A stretch of 63,072 bases of DNA, from the NCBI GenBank assembly GCA_003223295.1, contig QHYM01000129.1, positions 1 to 63,072 on the forward strand. The letters are read 5' to 3'. Under the pieces are notes generated by a model. That model did not search any database and had not been told where the DNA came from. It was given only the letters and a program-made list of their open reading frames with translations. Position numbers and translations under genes: made by a program. Positions within the stretch are counted from its first letter, which is position 1. Each line of letters starts with the position of its first letter. Positions 17,525 through 25,206 of the stretch are shown here, in pieces. Origin of the DNA: Acidobacteriota bacterium. Lineage in GTDB: Bacteria; Acidobacteriota; Terriglobia; Acidiferrales; UBA7541.

Positions 17525-18055
17525 TCACAGAAGTCCCTTTAAGGCAGACTCAAAAGCATCGGTATATTCAAAGCCGATAATCTTCTTGCGGAGTGCCCCT
17601 TGTCTGTCATAGAGCATCGTGGTCGGTAATCCCTCGATGCCGCCAAACTTCTGTTTCAGTTCATCCGACGCCACGGCCAACGGATAGCGGACTCCGATTC
17701 TCTTGGCAAACAAGAGCGGATCTTCGGTATCCGTCATCGTGTCAAATTTGAATCCGACGACCGCAAGCCCTCGTGAGCCATACCGGTCTAGGAGTCTCTG
17801 GTAGCCAGGCATTTCCTTTTTGCACGGCTGACACCATGTCGCCCAGAAATCGATGAGCACAACCTTGCCTCGCAGGTCGCCCGCGGAAATCTCTCGTCCC
17901 TGCAAATCCTTCATCGAGAAATCAGGCAACCGTGAACCGATCTCACCCGCCGCGATTACAGCCTCTTTCGGCTGTGGAGAACTCGCCGAGTTTTGACTGC
18001 ATCCGGCAAGTCCTGTCGCAGCGAGGCTCAGAACACATAGACGTTTTCTTAGCAT
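17525..18055 (-). CDS. TlpA-like thioredoxin-fold lipoprotein
   Basis: A 176-residue thiol-disulfide oxidoreductase of the TlpA/ResA group. It has a lipoprotein signal ending in the lipobox LAGC (Cys19). The thioredoxin fold contains IDFWATWCQPCKKEMP, with active-site W-C-Q-P-C at residues 74-78, and the cis-Pro loop GLPTTMLYD. Anchored in the periplasm, it would reduce protein disulfides or an oxidised CxxC/UxxU partner. Its ATG directly follows the TAG stop of the HMA selenoprotein gene (TAGATG), with AGAAGGAA as ribosome site inside the upstream gene. Tight coupling makes the HMA protein a likely functional partner. It is the last gene of the four-gene operon. Confidence 0.93.
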   Translation of the reverse strand: MLRKRLCVLSLAATGLAGCSQNSASSPQPKEAVIAAGEIGSRLPDFSMKDLQGREISAGDLRGKVVLIDFWATWCQPCKKEMPGYQRLLDRYGSRGLAVVGFKFDTMTDTEDPLLFAKRIGVRYPLAVASDELKQKFGGIEGLPTTMLYDRQGALRKKIIGFEYTDAFESALKGLL

Positions 18056-18580
18056 CTATTCCTTCTTTTGCACTTCGAGAACCAGCAGCTTGAGGGGTGC
18101 CGAAGGGTCTGCTTTCTTTTTCCCTGCTGGCTTTTTGAACAACTGGCCACCAACTGTGACCATCGTTTGCGTATCCGCGAGGGTTTCAAGCCCTTTCGAC
18201 AACTCATTGGGTGTAAGCACGAAAGACTGATTCGGTGCAACTTGTAAGGCAAGGCCACCCGACGAGTCCTTCACGATTTTTCCGCGTGCGGTCACATCCA
18301 TCTCCGCAGCAGTCACACCACTGTCGTAAGTCGCTTTTAGAAGCTGGGCCGGGTCAATCTGCCCACCTTCTTTGGGCGTGACCTCAACCTTTCCATCGAT
18401 CAGGTTTACATCTACTTTTTGAACGCCAGACTGGCGCCCGAGGTGTTGCTTCACCCCGTATGCTCAAAAGTTTCAAGTCATGCCTTCGACGCGCATTTCA
18501 ATATGCTTGATTTGCGCTTGACTCACCGGCACAACCATCGAACCGAGCAGCGCAAGCAGCGCGAGCTTTTTCGTGTTCAT
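18056..18580 (-). CDS. HMA-domain selenoprotein candidate with UxxU motif (two in-frame TGA)
   Basis: The frame starts at an ATG with strong ribosome site AAGGAG and encodes a signal peptide (MNTKKLALLALLG to about residue 22). A heavy-metal-associated domain follows: MRVEGMT-U36-N-F-U39-AYGVKQHLG, then GVQKVDVNLIDGKVEV. Codons 36 and 39 are TGA (18473-18475 and 18464-18466) exactly where HMA proteins have the metal-binding Cys of GMxCxxC. The rest is open to the TAG at 18056, giving 174 residues counting both TGAs as selenocysteine. A C-terminal extension (about 100-174, Lys/Pro-rich end) is not a known domain to me. Gene callers would start at the GTG at 18454 and lose the motif. Alternatives are decay or sequencing error, but two exact Cys-to-TGA changes with everything else intact favour selenocysteine. 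Confidence 0.82.
18421..18439 (-). other. SECIS-like hairpin candidate
   Basis: In the mRNA, GGGCGCCA-GUC-UGGCGUUC forms an 8-base stem (two G-U pairs) with a GUC loop. The loop G lies 33 bases after the second UGA, within the usual bacterial SECIS range, and the AGUCU apex resembles the GGUCU apex of the E. coli fdhF SECIS. A second hairpin, GGGGUG-AAGCAA-CACCUC, lies between the UGA and this one. The function is inferred. Confidence 0.5.
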
Positions 18581-18598
18581 CTTTTCTCCTTTCTTTTC

Positions 18599-19552
18599 TT
18601 AACGATGCATCCGAAACTGCTGTGTAATTCCGAAGCTGATGTGCCGGCGAACCGGCATGAACATTGCGCCAGTGGAATGCGCCGCGTCCCAGTCCATCCC
18701 GAGCCAGACATGCATTCCGGGACGCACCCCCACATAGGAAGTGATTCCAACCAGCAGCACATCGCCGCCGCTCCCGCTCTGCGTGATGCCTCCTAGGCGC
18801 TCATCCAGGGAATGCAGCCAGGTCAGCGCCGGGCCAATGAACCATTCACGGGCCACGTTCTTCGATTCATAAGGCCTGTACGACAGCCAGAAACGTGATT
18901 CGATGTCGCTGCCGAGGCGTGTTGCCTGCGTTCCCTGTGACCGGATAAGGGCATGGAAATCCTCATCAGCAACAAGACGCTTTAGATTGAACAGCCCGGT
19001 ATAGGTCCAATTTGCCGCCAGAAAAAGATCAGTAGAACCCGAGCCCAGTTGCAAACTCGCAGGCAGTCGTTTCCCGATTGTGTCCGTCAAGCCTGTTCGC
19101 CCTGTCGGGATCTTGGGACCGAATGCGACAGATGCCTGCGTGGTGCCGCGTTCCGAATCACGCCGATAAAACCTGTACTTCACCAGCACCATGGCATCGC
19201 CAAGCCCCGTTCCACCAAGGGTTGGTGCGCTCCCGGTATCAAAGTGAATCGTCACTACCGGAACGAGCACGGTCAAATCAAAATTGCGGTAAAAACCCCA
19301 GGTGAAATTGAAATCGCCTTCATGCGAAAAGGTAGGATGGGCTGTTGCAGGAATGCCGCCCGGGATTCCAAGCATGGGACTTCGAGTCGTGAAAATGGAA
19401 TTGTAGGAAATGAGTCCGCCTCCGGGGAACAGGGGCGGGGCTGTTTCGGGGGCAGGGCCCTGCGCCTTTGCCGGGGCAGCGCAGAGCAGCGGGAGGACCA
19501 CTAGGAATACACCCGCAAATCGCCCAACAGAATATGTATTTCGCATTTTCAC
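18599..19552 (-). CDS. Outer-membrane beta-barrel-type protein of unknown substrate
   Basis: An exported protein of about 317 residues with a signal peptide (VFLVVLPLLCAAPAKAQG). The mature part is rich in alternating aromatic/polar strands and Gly turns (WGFYRNFDLTVLVPVV, GLGDAMVLVKYRFYRR, VWLGMDWDAAHSTG) and ends ISFGITQQFRMHR. This fits an outer-membrane barrel of the type annotated as MetA-pathway-of-phenol-degradation or transporter-like. GTG at 19552 has GGAGGA seven bases upstream and is preferred; an ATG two codons later is possible. The stop is 18 bases before the HMA selenoprotein start, so it is in the same operon. The substrate is unknown. Confidence 0.75.
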   Translation of the reverse strand: MKMRNTYSVGRFAGVFLVVLPLLCAAPAKAQGPAPETAPPLFPGGGLISYNSIFTTRSPMLGIPGGIPATAHPTFSHEGDFNFTWGFYRNFDLTVLVPVVTIHFDTGSAPTLGGTGLGDAMVLVKYRFYRRDSERGTTQASVAFGPKIPTGRTGLTDTIGKRLPASLQLGSGSTDLFLAANWTYTGLFNLKRLVADEDFHALIRSQGTQATRLGSDIESRFWLSYRPYESKNVAREWFIGPALTWLHSLDERLGGITQSGSGGDVLLVGITSYVGVRPGMHVWLGMDWDAAHSTGAMFMPVRRHISFGITQQFRMHR

Positions 19553-19627
19553 AAATGCTTCCTCCGGTGGAAACGGGTATGCCGAAGCACACGAGTGCTT
19601 CAAGTCGCGGGACGACTCGAGGATGGA

Positions 19628-19981
19628 CTAGATGCGAAGTGGCCGTGGGGCTGGAATGTAACGGATTGGCGGCGCATGACAATGCGCCGTAATCACAGCG
19701 TCGGGGGAATCTAGGCCGGGAGATTTGCCAGCCGCAGGCACCACGCCCAGTGCAACGAAACAGTAGGAAACGCCTTTCACAGAGGCGGGCTGCACAAAAG
19801 GAGCGTGGATCGCTTGCATGGTCTTGCAACAATCCTGCGCGTGATGCCCATGCGACGAGCACGACATCGAGTTGCAGCAGTGCATCGCCTGTTCGGGCGT
19901 TGTTGCCGCGCCACAGTCGAACGCATACGCCGCGAGAGCGACCACCAACAGTGCCAGCAGCATTGGTTTTGCGAAGCTCAC
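19628..19981 (-). CDS. Small secreted Cys/His-rich protein
   Basis: A protein of about 117 residues: a hydrophobic export signal (KPMLLALLVVALAAYAF) and a mature region with clustered soft-metal-type ligands, CCNSMSC-SSHGHHAQDCC-KTM (eight Cys in total after the signal, plus His and Met). A Pro-rich C-terminus follows (AHCHAPPIRYIPAPRPLRI). I do not recognise a named family. The Cys/His/Met composition and its place as first gene of the operon suggest binding of a soft metal such as copper or mercury, or a redox substrate of TlpA. The start is uncertain: GTG at 19981 gives a good signal peptide, but an ATG at 19963 fits better if the predicted promoter just upstream is real. Confidence 0.68.
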   Translation of the reverse strand: MSFAKPMLLALLVVALAAYAFDCGAATTPEQAMHCCNSMSCSSHGHHAQDCCKTMQAIHAPFVQPASVKGVSYCFVALGVVPAAGKSPGLDSPDAVITAHCHAPPIRYIPAPRPLRI

Positions 19982-19988
19982 TTCTCTC

Positions 19989-20017
19989 AAGTTAGACGCA
20001 TTCAGCGTCCCGGTCAA
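19989..20017 (-). promoter_or_regulatory. Candidate promoter with operator for the selenoprotein operon
   Basis: On the minus strand, TTGACC (20012-20017) and TAACTT (19989-19994) are separated by 17 bases. The spacer contains a perfect inverted repeat GACGC-tgaat-GCGTC (19995-20009), where a repressor or MerR-like activator would bind. The predicted transcription start falls about 7 bases past the -10 element, close to the first gene's start codon. Confidence 0.4.
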
Positions 20018-20251
20018 GCCAAGCTACTTGTCTTCCTTCTCGTTTGTTACAGCCGTGGTCCATTTTCGCCCTACTCGGCTTCCTTCGTGACTTTCACTGG
20101 AGATTCACTCGGGGAAGAACCGCAGGCAGTAGTTTCGACATGGAATTATTCACAGCTTTTCCGCATCCTCATTTCTTCCTAAGTGCTTGATTTATAAGCC
20201 GCTTGTCTCTCCCCTCGATGGGCCTGCTAGTGCGAAGAGGTTTTTGGGGAA

Positions 20252-20461
20252 GTGCTGCGACACGAGCTGAACAATCCCTTGACGGGAATTCTGGGGAACG
20301 CGGAGTTGCTGCTGGTGGAGATTCGCCGGAAAAAAGACGGCAAAGTCCCCGGCGGAGGGGAACAGCGACTCGAAACGATCGCGACGCTGGCGGTGCGCCT
20401 GCGGGAAACTATGCGCCGGCTGAGCGAAGAATGGGAAGCGCGCAAGCACCCGGTGGTGTGA
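20252..20461 (+). pseudogene. Histidine-kinase dimerisation-domain fragment
   Basis: 69 residues containing a clear kinase H-box, VLRHELNNPLTGILGNAELL, and a second DHp helix (IATLAVRLRETMRRLSEEWE). The ATP-binding domain is absent: a stop follows directly, 14 bases before the end of the next (convergent) gene. Upstream the frame is open only six more codons (CEEVFG) before a TAG. It is either a remnant of a sensor kinase whose N- and C-terminal parts are gone, or a free-standing DHp protein that could phosphotransfer or interfere with a kinase. No signal or membrane segment is present. I favour a remnant. Confidence 0.5.
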
Positions 20462-20474
20462 GGAAAAAGGAAGT

Positions 20475-21488
20475 TCACCTTTTCGCTCCGGCCTGGGCTG
20501 CGGGAACCGGCGCAGGAGATTTAGCGTACGTGTCGAAGAGGGAGAGCACGCGGCGCTTGAATTCTTCGGGATGAAAGCCTAGGGCGGCGGTGTGGTACGC
20601 ACCGGGCACGACCCAGAGCTGCTTCGGCCCGCGCGCGGCGTCGTAAATCATCTGCGTGTGGCGGCACGGGAGCGCCACGTCTTTTTCATCACAAATGAGA
20701 AGGACGGGGAGAGCGCGCGAGGCGACCGCCTTCACCGGGGAAACTTCCCCGACGGGAAGGCCGCTGAGTTTTTCTCCGCGACTGAGCAGCGTCCACGCGA
20801 ACGGCGACAGCAGCGTCTTGCCCAGCCAGGGATATTTGCGGAGCCCGGCGTAGTCGTAGGCCGCTTCGCGAAGATTGGCAAAAGACGATTCGGCGACCAC
20901 CGCCTCGATGCGCGGATCGGCCGCGCCGGATTGCAGGGCGATGCCCGCGCCCATAGACTCCCCGAGCGCGAAAATATGGCTCGGCGCGCAAACCGGCCCG
21001 CCGAGGCCGTGCCATTGGATCGAAAGGCAGCGCTGCTCGGCGTCATGAAACAGCGCGTCGATGACGGCGCGCGTGTCGTTGCGTTCGAGCCAGCCGTATG
21101 TGGCGATGGAGCCGTCGCTCGCGCCATGGCCGCGCGCGTCCATCATCACCACGCCGTAGCCGGCACCAAGCAGGAATTCGGACTGGCCGATGACGCCGAC
21201 GCGGTTGTCGGCCACGCCGTGGAAGAGCAGTACCCAGGAGCCGTTTGGATTCAGGGGAGCGACCTTCCAGCCGCGGAGCAGGACGCCATCCGGGGCGCGC
21301 ACGTCGAATTCCTCGCGGTCGGCATGCGTGAGGGCGAAAGAGGCGTCGGCTTCGCGGATGAGGTCGGGCGTCAGTTCGCGGCGGATGGGATGAAGGTACG
21401 CAGGCGCGACCAGCCAGCCCGCCACCGCCGCGAGGAGCGGTGGCAAGAGCAGCAGGATCAGCGCGATGCGAAGCAGTCTTCTATACAT
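20475..21488 (-). CDS. Alpha/beta hydrolase with N-terminal membrane anchor
   Basis: A 337-residue hydrolase. It starts MYRRLLRIALILLLLPPL, an uncleaved anchor or signal sequence. The alpha/beta-hydrolase fold includes the oxyanion motif LLFHGVADNR, the nucleophile elbow ALGESMGAG, and later acid (DEKD) and His (GAYHTA) residues. It resembles the BAAT/serine-aminopeptidase-like group (family of YfhR/Bem46). It probably hydrolyses an ester, amide or thioester at the membrane; the substrate is unknown. The frame is open a further 43 codons upstream, but the ATG at 21488 is where the signal-anchor begins. It ends 14 bases from the DHp fragment, convergent with it. Confidence 0.88.
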   Translation of the reverse strand: MYRRLLRIALILLLLPPLLAAVAGWLVAPAYLHPIRRELTPDLIREADASFALTHADREEFDVRAPDGVLLRGWKVAPLNPNGSWVLLFHGVADNRVGVIGQSEFLLGAGYGVVMMDARGHGASDGSIATYGWLERNDTRAVIDALFHDAEQRCLSIQWHGLGGPVCAPSHIFALGESMGAGIALQSGAADPRIEAVVAESSFANLREAAYDYAGLRKYPWLGKTLLSPFAWTLLSRGEKLSGLPVGEVSPVKAVASRALPVLLICDEKDVALPCRHTQMIYDAARGPKQLWVVPGAYHTAALGFHPEEFKRRVLSLFDTYAKSPAPVPAAQAGAKR

Positions 21489-22049
21489 GGTAGAAATGGG
21501 AAGGCGGGCAGCGGCGCCCGGATAACCTCCTCTTGAGGATACGTGTAGAACGGCCGGCGTGTTCTGGCTTGCGGGGTACAGAATTGACGAGCAAGGGGCC
21601 CCGAGTCCGTGTGGCAACTAGGCTTGACGCTGGTCCTCTACTGCCGGTACCGCGCGGCGGGGCCATAGAACGAGGCTCAAGCTTGGCACGTCGAGGTTCA
21701 ATGCAAGCGCGCATGGGAAGGATAGCAGGTCATTAGCGATTGGTTAAGTATTATGTGGGGAACGGGAGAAATAAGGGGTCGAACGGTAGCGGAGGGGATT
21801 GAACGGTTTCGGCGGGGCGGGACGTGCTAGAAAAAGGCACAGTCAAAAGCCGCGCCCCGAGAGCCCGAGGGTTGGGCAGCAGTAAATAGCAGCCCTAGGG
21901 AGAAAGGCCAAAGGTTGGGAGTCGGACAAAAGACAGGGGTCTCAAGACCCGCCACTACATAAGGGAGAGAGAATGACGCTGCGTGAGGAGGAATCCCTCG
22001 CTGTGCCTGCCTGTCGTAAGCAGGCCCGGGATGACCGAGTGATAGAACG
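21489..22049. other. 561-bp spacer without recognisable gene
   Basis: No reading frame here looks protein-like. The middle contains a loose direct repeat (GAACGGTAGCGGAGGGGATT followed by GAACGGTTTCGGCGG, about 21780-21816) and purine-rich sequence. I see no tRNA, hairpin terminator or repeat array. It lies between a gene starting leftward and a gene ending at its right edge, so it should hold the promoter of the alpha/beta hydrolase. Confidence 0.4.
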
Positions 22050-23933
22050 CTAGCGCTTGGGGATGACGGGCAGGACGATGTGCGAGGGATGTTCGGCGTC
22101 GTGATAGATGGTGTTGGCGGCGACAGCGGTGCGACGGTTCTGGTTGAGCGGCTCGCCGGTGTTGGGGTTCACATCGAAGCGAGGGAAATTGCTGCTGGAG
22201 ATGTCCAGGCGGATGCGGTGTCCTTTCGGAAAAAGAATCGAGGTGGGGTACAGCTCAATGCGGAATTTGTAGACCTGTCCAGGTTTCATCAGCGTGGCTT
22301 TCTCGAGGGAATCGCGGTAGCGCGCCCGCACAATGCTGTCACCGATATTGAGCTCGACGCCCAAGGGGAAATCGCGATGGGGAGGATAAACATCAACGAG
22401 CTTGGCGGTGAAGTCCGTGTCCACCGCGCTCGAAGAAGCCCAGAGATTGACGACGAGCGGTCCGGTAACCTCCATATCTTCGCGCAGTGGCGGAGTCTCG
22501 AAAACCAGGATATCGTTCCGCGATGCCAGGCGGCGGGTATTGTTGCAGCCGAGGACATTCGGGCGGCAGCGCTGATCGTAGGCTCCGGCCTCCATCATTC
22601 CGATTTGCGAAGAGACGTTTCCTCCGATTGAGGGCACGGGATCCCTGGGATCAAATTCGTATTGCGTGGGTGCTGAGGACTGCGGCCTTTCCAGTCCGAG
22701 CGTTCCATCGCCGTGCAGGTAATAGGGACTGGCGACGGCGCGCGAAAGAGGCCATTCCTTTTCTGTGCGCCAGTGCCCGCCGACATGGATGCGGCCTTCG
22801 GGCGTTTTATGAGCGTCGCCACCGCCCATGATGAAAATGCGCACCGGGCCTTCCTGGTCCACACCGTTTTGAACGCCCTTGAGCCAGCGGTCCATCCACG
22901 CGAGTTCAAGCGCATGGAGTGAGATGGCTGCGTCGGGTCCAAACTCCGCCTCGCCCGCGTAGGAATTATCCTGGCCGCCATGGGTCCACGGGCCCATGGT
23001 CAAGCGTTGCAGACTTTTCTTGGTTTTGGCCAAGCCGGCATAGTTCAGATTCGCCACATTGAGCGCCCAGGAGTCGTACCAGCCGCTGACGTGGAAGGCC
23101 GGAACGTCTTTGTGTTCATCGAGGTGGCTTATGACATCGATGCCCATGTCTTTCCAGTAGGAGTCGTAGTCTCCGTGCGACATGAGTTCGACGAGCGTGG
23201 ACTCATAGTCCGGCGCCATGCGCAGAGGCGTCGCGCCTGCGCGAAACGGTAGCGCGGTGATGTAATCTCGATATTGTTTGGCGCTCTCGGCGAGCGCCTT
23301 GCTAGTGGCAGCATCGCCTGGAAAATAGGACGGATAATCGGGCGAATCCACGGGATTTCCGACGCTGAACATCCACGTGAACATCCGCAACTCGAAGGCG
23401 CCGTTGTGCCGAATACCGTAGCGCCCCGGATTTGTTGCCGCCACGTTCGGCACCATGGCCTTCAGAGCGGGCGGCTGGGCGAGGGCCATGGCATGCTGCG
23501 TGCCGCCTTCGTAAGAACCGCCAAGCGTGCCGATGGAGCCATCGCTCCACGGCTGTGCGGCAATCCACGCGGCGGTGTCAAATCCATCGGCAGGGTCGTC
23601 TTTGAAGAACCGCCAGCGTCCTTCGGAGCCATAACGGCCACGGACGCTCTGAACGACGAAGACATAGCCGCGCTGGACAAAAGGTGCGGCGCCTTCTTCT
23701 CGCCACGTTCTGGTATAGGGTGTGCGCACAAGCAGTGTGGGAAAGCGCTCGCCCACGGGCATGCCGTTCAGCGCGGGGCGATAGACGTCGGTGGCCAGCC
23801 GGACACCGTCGCGCATGGGCACCATCACGTGTTTTGTAGCCAGGAGTTCGTAAGACTTTGGTTGCGATTGCGCGCTCGCGAGCAAAATTATCACGTAAGT
23901 CGGAAGACGGAGCAAAAAAAAGGCGGCCCTCAC
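22050..23933 (-). CDS. CocE/NonD family hydrolase
   Basis: A 627-residue exported hydrolase of the CocE/X-Pro dipeptidyl-peptidase (S15) group. It has a signal peptide (MRAAFFLLRLPTYVIILLA, ending ASAQ) followed by the typical start VMVPMRDGVRLATDVYRP. The nucleophile elbow is LGGSYEGGTQ (Gly-Gly-Ser-Tyr-x-Gly). The acid is in HVSGWYDSW and the His in GPWTHGG. A C-terminal jelly-roll domain follows (about 440-627, with DTDFTAKLVDVYP and GHRIRLDISSSNFPRF). Relatives cleave acyl esters or X-Pro amides; the natural substrate is unknown. The start is GTG, with a divergent propeller gene just upstream. Confidence 0.93.
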   Translation of the reverse strand: MRAAFFLLRLPTYVIILLASAQSQPKSYELLATKHVMVPMRDGVRLATDVYRPALNGMPVGERFPTLLVRTPYTRTWREEGAAPFVQRGYVFVVQSVRGRYGSEGRWRFFKDDPADGFDTAAWIAAQPWSDGSIGTLGGSYEGGTQHAMALAQPPALKAMVPNVAATNPGRYGIRHNGAFELRMFTWMFSVGNPVDSPDYPSYFPGDAATSKALAESAKQYRDYITALPFRAGATPLRMAPDYESTLVELMSHGDYDSYWKDMGIDVISHLDEHKDVPAFHVSGWYDSWALNVANLNYAGLAKTKKSLQRLTMGPWTHGGQDNSYAGEAEFGPDAAISLHALELAWMDRWLKGVQNGVDQEGPVRIFIMGGGDAHKTPEGRIHVGGHWRTEKEWPLSRAVASPYYLHGDGTLGLERPQSSAPTQYEFDPRDPVPSIGGNVSSQIGMMEAGAYDQRCRPNVLGCNNTRRLASRNDILVFETPPLREDMEVTGPLVVNLWASSSAVDTDFTAKLVDVYPPHRDFPLGVELNIGDSIVRARYRDSLEKATLMKPGQVYKFRIELYPTSILFPKGHRIRLDISSSNFPRFDVNPNTGEPLNQNRRTAVAANTIYHDAEHPSHIVLPVIPKR

Positions 23934-24052
23934 GCAACAGGCGATGGGGATGGCGCGTGGGAGGTGATGTTTATGAGGGGTTTATCTTTGCTGTTGTAGG
24001 GTTGCCCTGTTGTAGGTTTGCGAGACGAGATTTGCGAGTGGAGGAGATGACT

Positions 24053-25162
24053 ATGGAATTTTTTGGTGCGAGGAATTCGAGCTTAGGACGACAGGTGTTG
24101 AGCGGGACGAAGATTTGGAGGCCTGGTGTGGGTGCAGTGCTGGGCGTGGCGGTGATTGTGCTTGGCGGGCTGGCGGCGGCGCGGGCCGCGGAGAGCTATC
24201 ACCTGCTGAAGAAATACTCGATCGGGCAGGCGGAGGGCAGTACGCGGGAGTATTTCGACTACATCACGGTGGATTCGGCGGCGCGGCGGGTATATTTGTC
24301 GCACGGCACGGAGATCAAAGTGATCAGCGCGGATGACGGCAGCGTGGTAGGCACGATTGGGGGCTTGAAGCAGACGCACGGCGTGGCGGTGGCGAGCGAG
24401 TTTGGGCGCGGGTTCATCACCGACGGGGCGCAAGGGAAGGTGATCATTTTCGATTTGAAGACGCTGAAGGTGACCGGAGAAGCGAAGGCGGACAAGGACG
24501 CGGACAGCGTGGCGTACGATCCGGCGTCGAAGCGAATTTTCGTGATGAATGGCGATCCACACAGCTCGACGGTGATCGATGCGAAAAGCGGGGATGTGGT
24601 GGGGACGATCGAACTGGGCGGCGGGCCGGAGTTTGCGGTGGCGGACGGCAAAGGGACGGTGTTCGTCAACATGGAGGACAAGAACGAAGTGGTGGCGATT
24701 GATTCGAGCACGTTGAAAATCAAATCGCGCTGGCCGCTGGCGCCTGCGGGAACGCCCACGGCGCTGGCGATGGACACGGCGCACCGGCGGTTGTTCAGCG
24801 CGGGGCGCAATCCGCAGAATCTGGTGGTGCTGGATGCGGACAGTGGGAAGGTGATCCAGTCGTTCCCGATCAGCGTGGGCGTGGATGCGGCTGTGTTCGA
24901 GCCGGAGACGGGGATGCTGTACGTCTCGACGCGCGAAGGATTTGTGCACATTTTCCACCAGGACACGCTGGACAAGTACAGCGAGGTGGAGAAGGTGAAG
25001 ACGGAGTTTGGCGCGAAAACCATGGGGCTGGACACGAAGACGCACACTATCTTCGTGGATACGGCGGATTTTGGGCCGGCTCCCGCGCCCACGGCGGAGC
25101 GGCCGCATCCGCAGCCTGCGCCGGTTCTGGGGACGCTTCACGTGCTGGTGTACGGAAAATGA
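24053..25162 (+). CDS. YncE-like beta-propeller protein
   Basis: A protein of about 369 residues. The N-terminal hydrophobic segment (VGAVLGVAVIVLGGLAAARA) is an export signal. The rest is a seven-bladed propeller of the YncE/40-residue-repeat type: ARRVYLSHGTEIKVI, RGFITDGAQGKVIIFD, KRIFVMNGDPHSSTVID, HRRLFSAGRNPQNLVVLD and MLYVSTREGFVHIF. Such periplasmic propellers serve as scaffolds or ligand-binding proteins, with no enzymatic residues apparent. GGAGG eight bases before the ATG at 24053 sets the start; the frame is open 65 codons further upstream but overlaps the divergent CocE gene. Confidence 0.85.
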   Translation: MEFFGARNSSLGRQVLSGTKIWRPGVGAVLGVAVIVLGGLAAARAAESYHLLKKYSIGQAEGSTREYFDYITVDSAARRVYLSHGTEIKVISADDGSVVGTIGGLKQTHGVAVASEFGRGFITDGAQGKVIIFDLKTLKVTGEAKADKDADSVAYDPASKRIFVMNGDPHSSTVIDAKSGDVVGTIELGGGPEFAVADGKGTVFVNMEDKNEVVAIDSSTLKIKSRWPLAPAGTPTALAMDTAHRRLFSAGRNPQNLVVLDADSGKVIQSFPISVGVDAAVFEPETGMLYVSTREGFVHIFHQDTLDKYSEVEKVKTEFGAKTMGLDTKTHTIFVDTADFGPAPAPTAERPHPQPAPVLGTLHVLVYGK

Positions 25163-25206
25163 CTGAAAATCGAAAGTAGAAATTCGAAAATGGAAATTCG
25201 AAGCGT

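Noticed and set aside
18056-18454. Short HMA-like protein starting at the GTG at 18454
   Set aside because: This start lacks a ribosome site, cuts off half the HMA domain and ignores the upstream signal peptide and strong ribosome site in the same frame.
20592-21536. 314-residue plus-strand frame
   Set aside because: Antisense to the alpha/beta hydrolase with GESMG motif.
21489-22049. Loose direct repeat as a mobile-element footprint
   Set aside because: No terminal inverted repeats, target duplication or transposase remnant are visible.
24083-25141. 352-residue Arg/His-rich minus-strand frame
   Set aside because: Antisense to the YncE-like propeller; composition is typical of a shadow frame.
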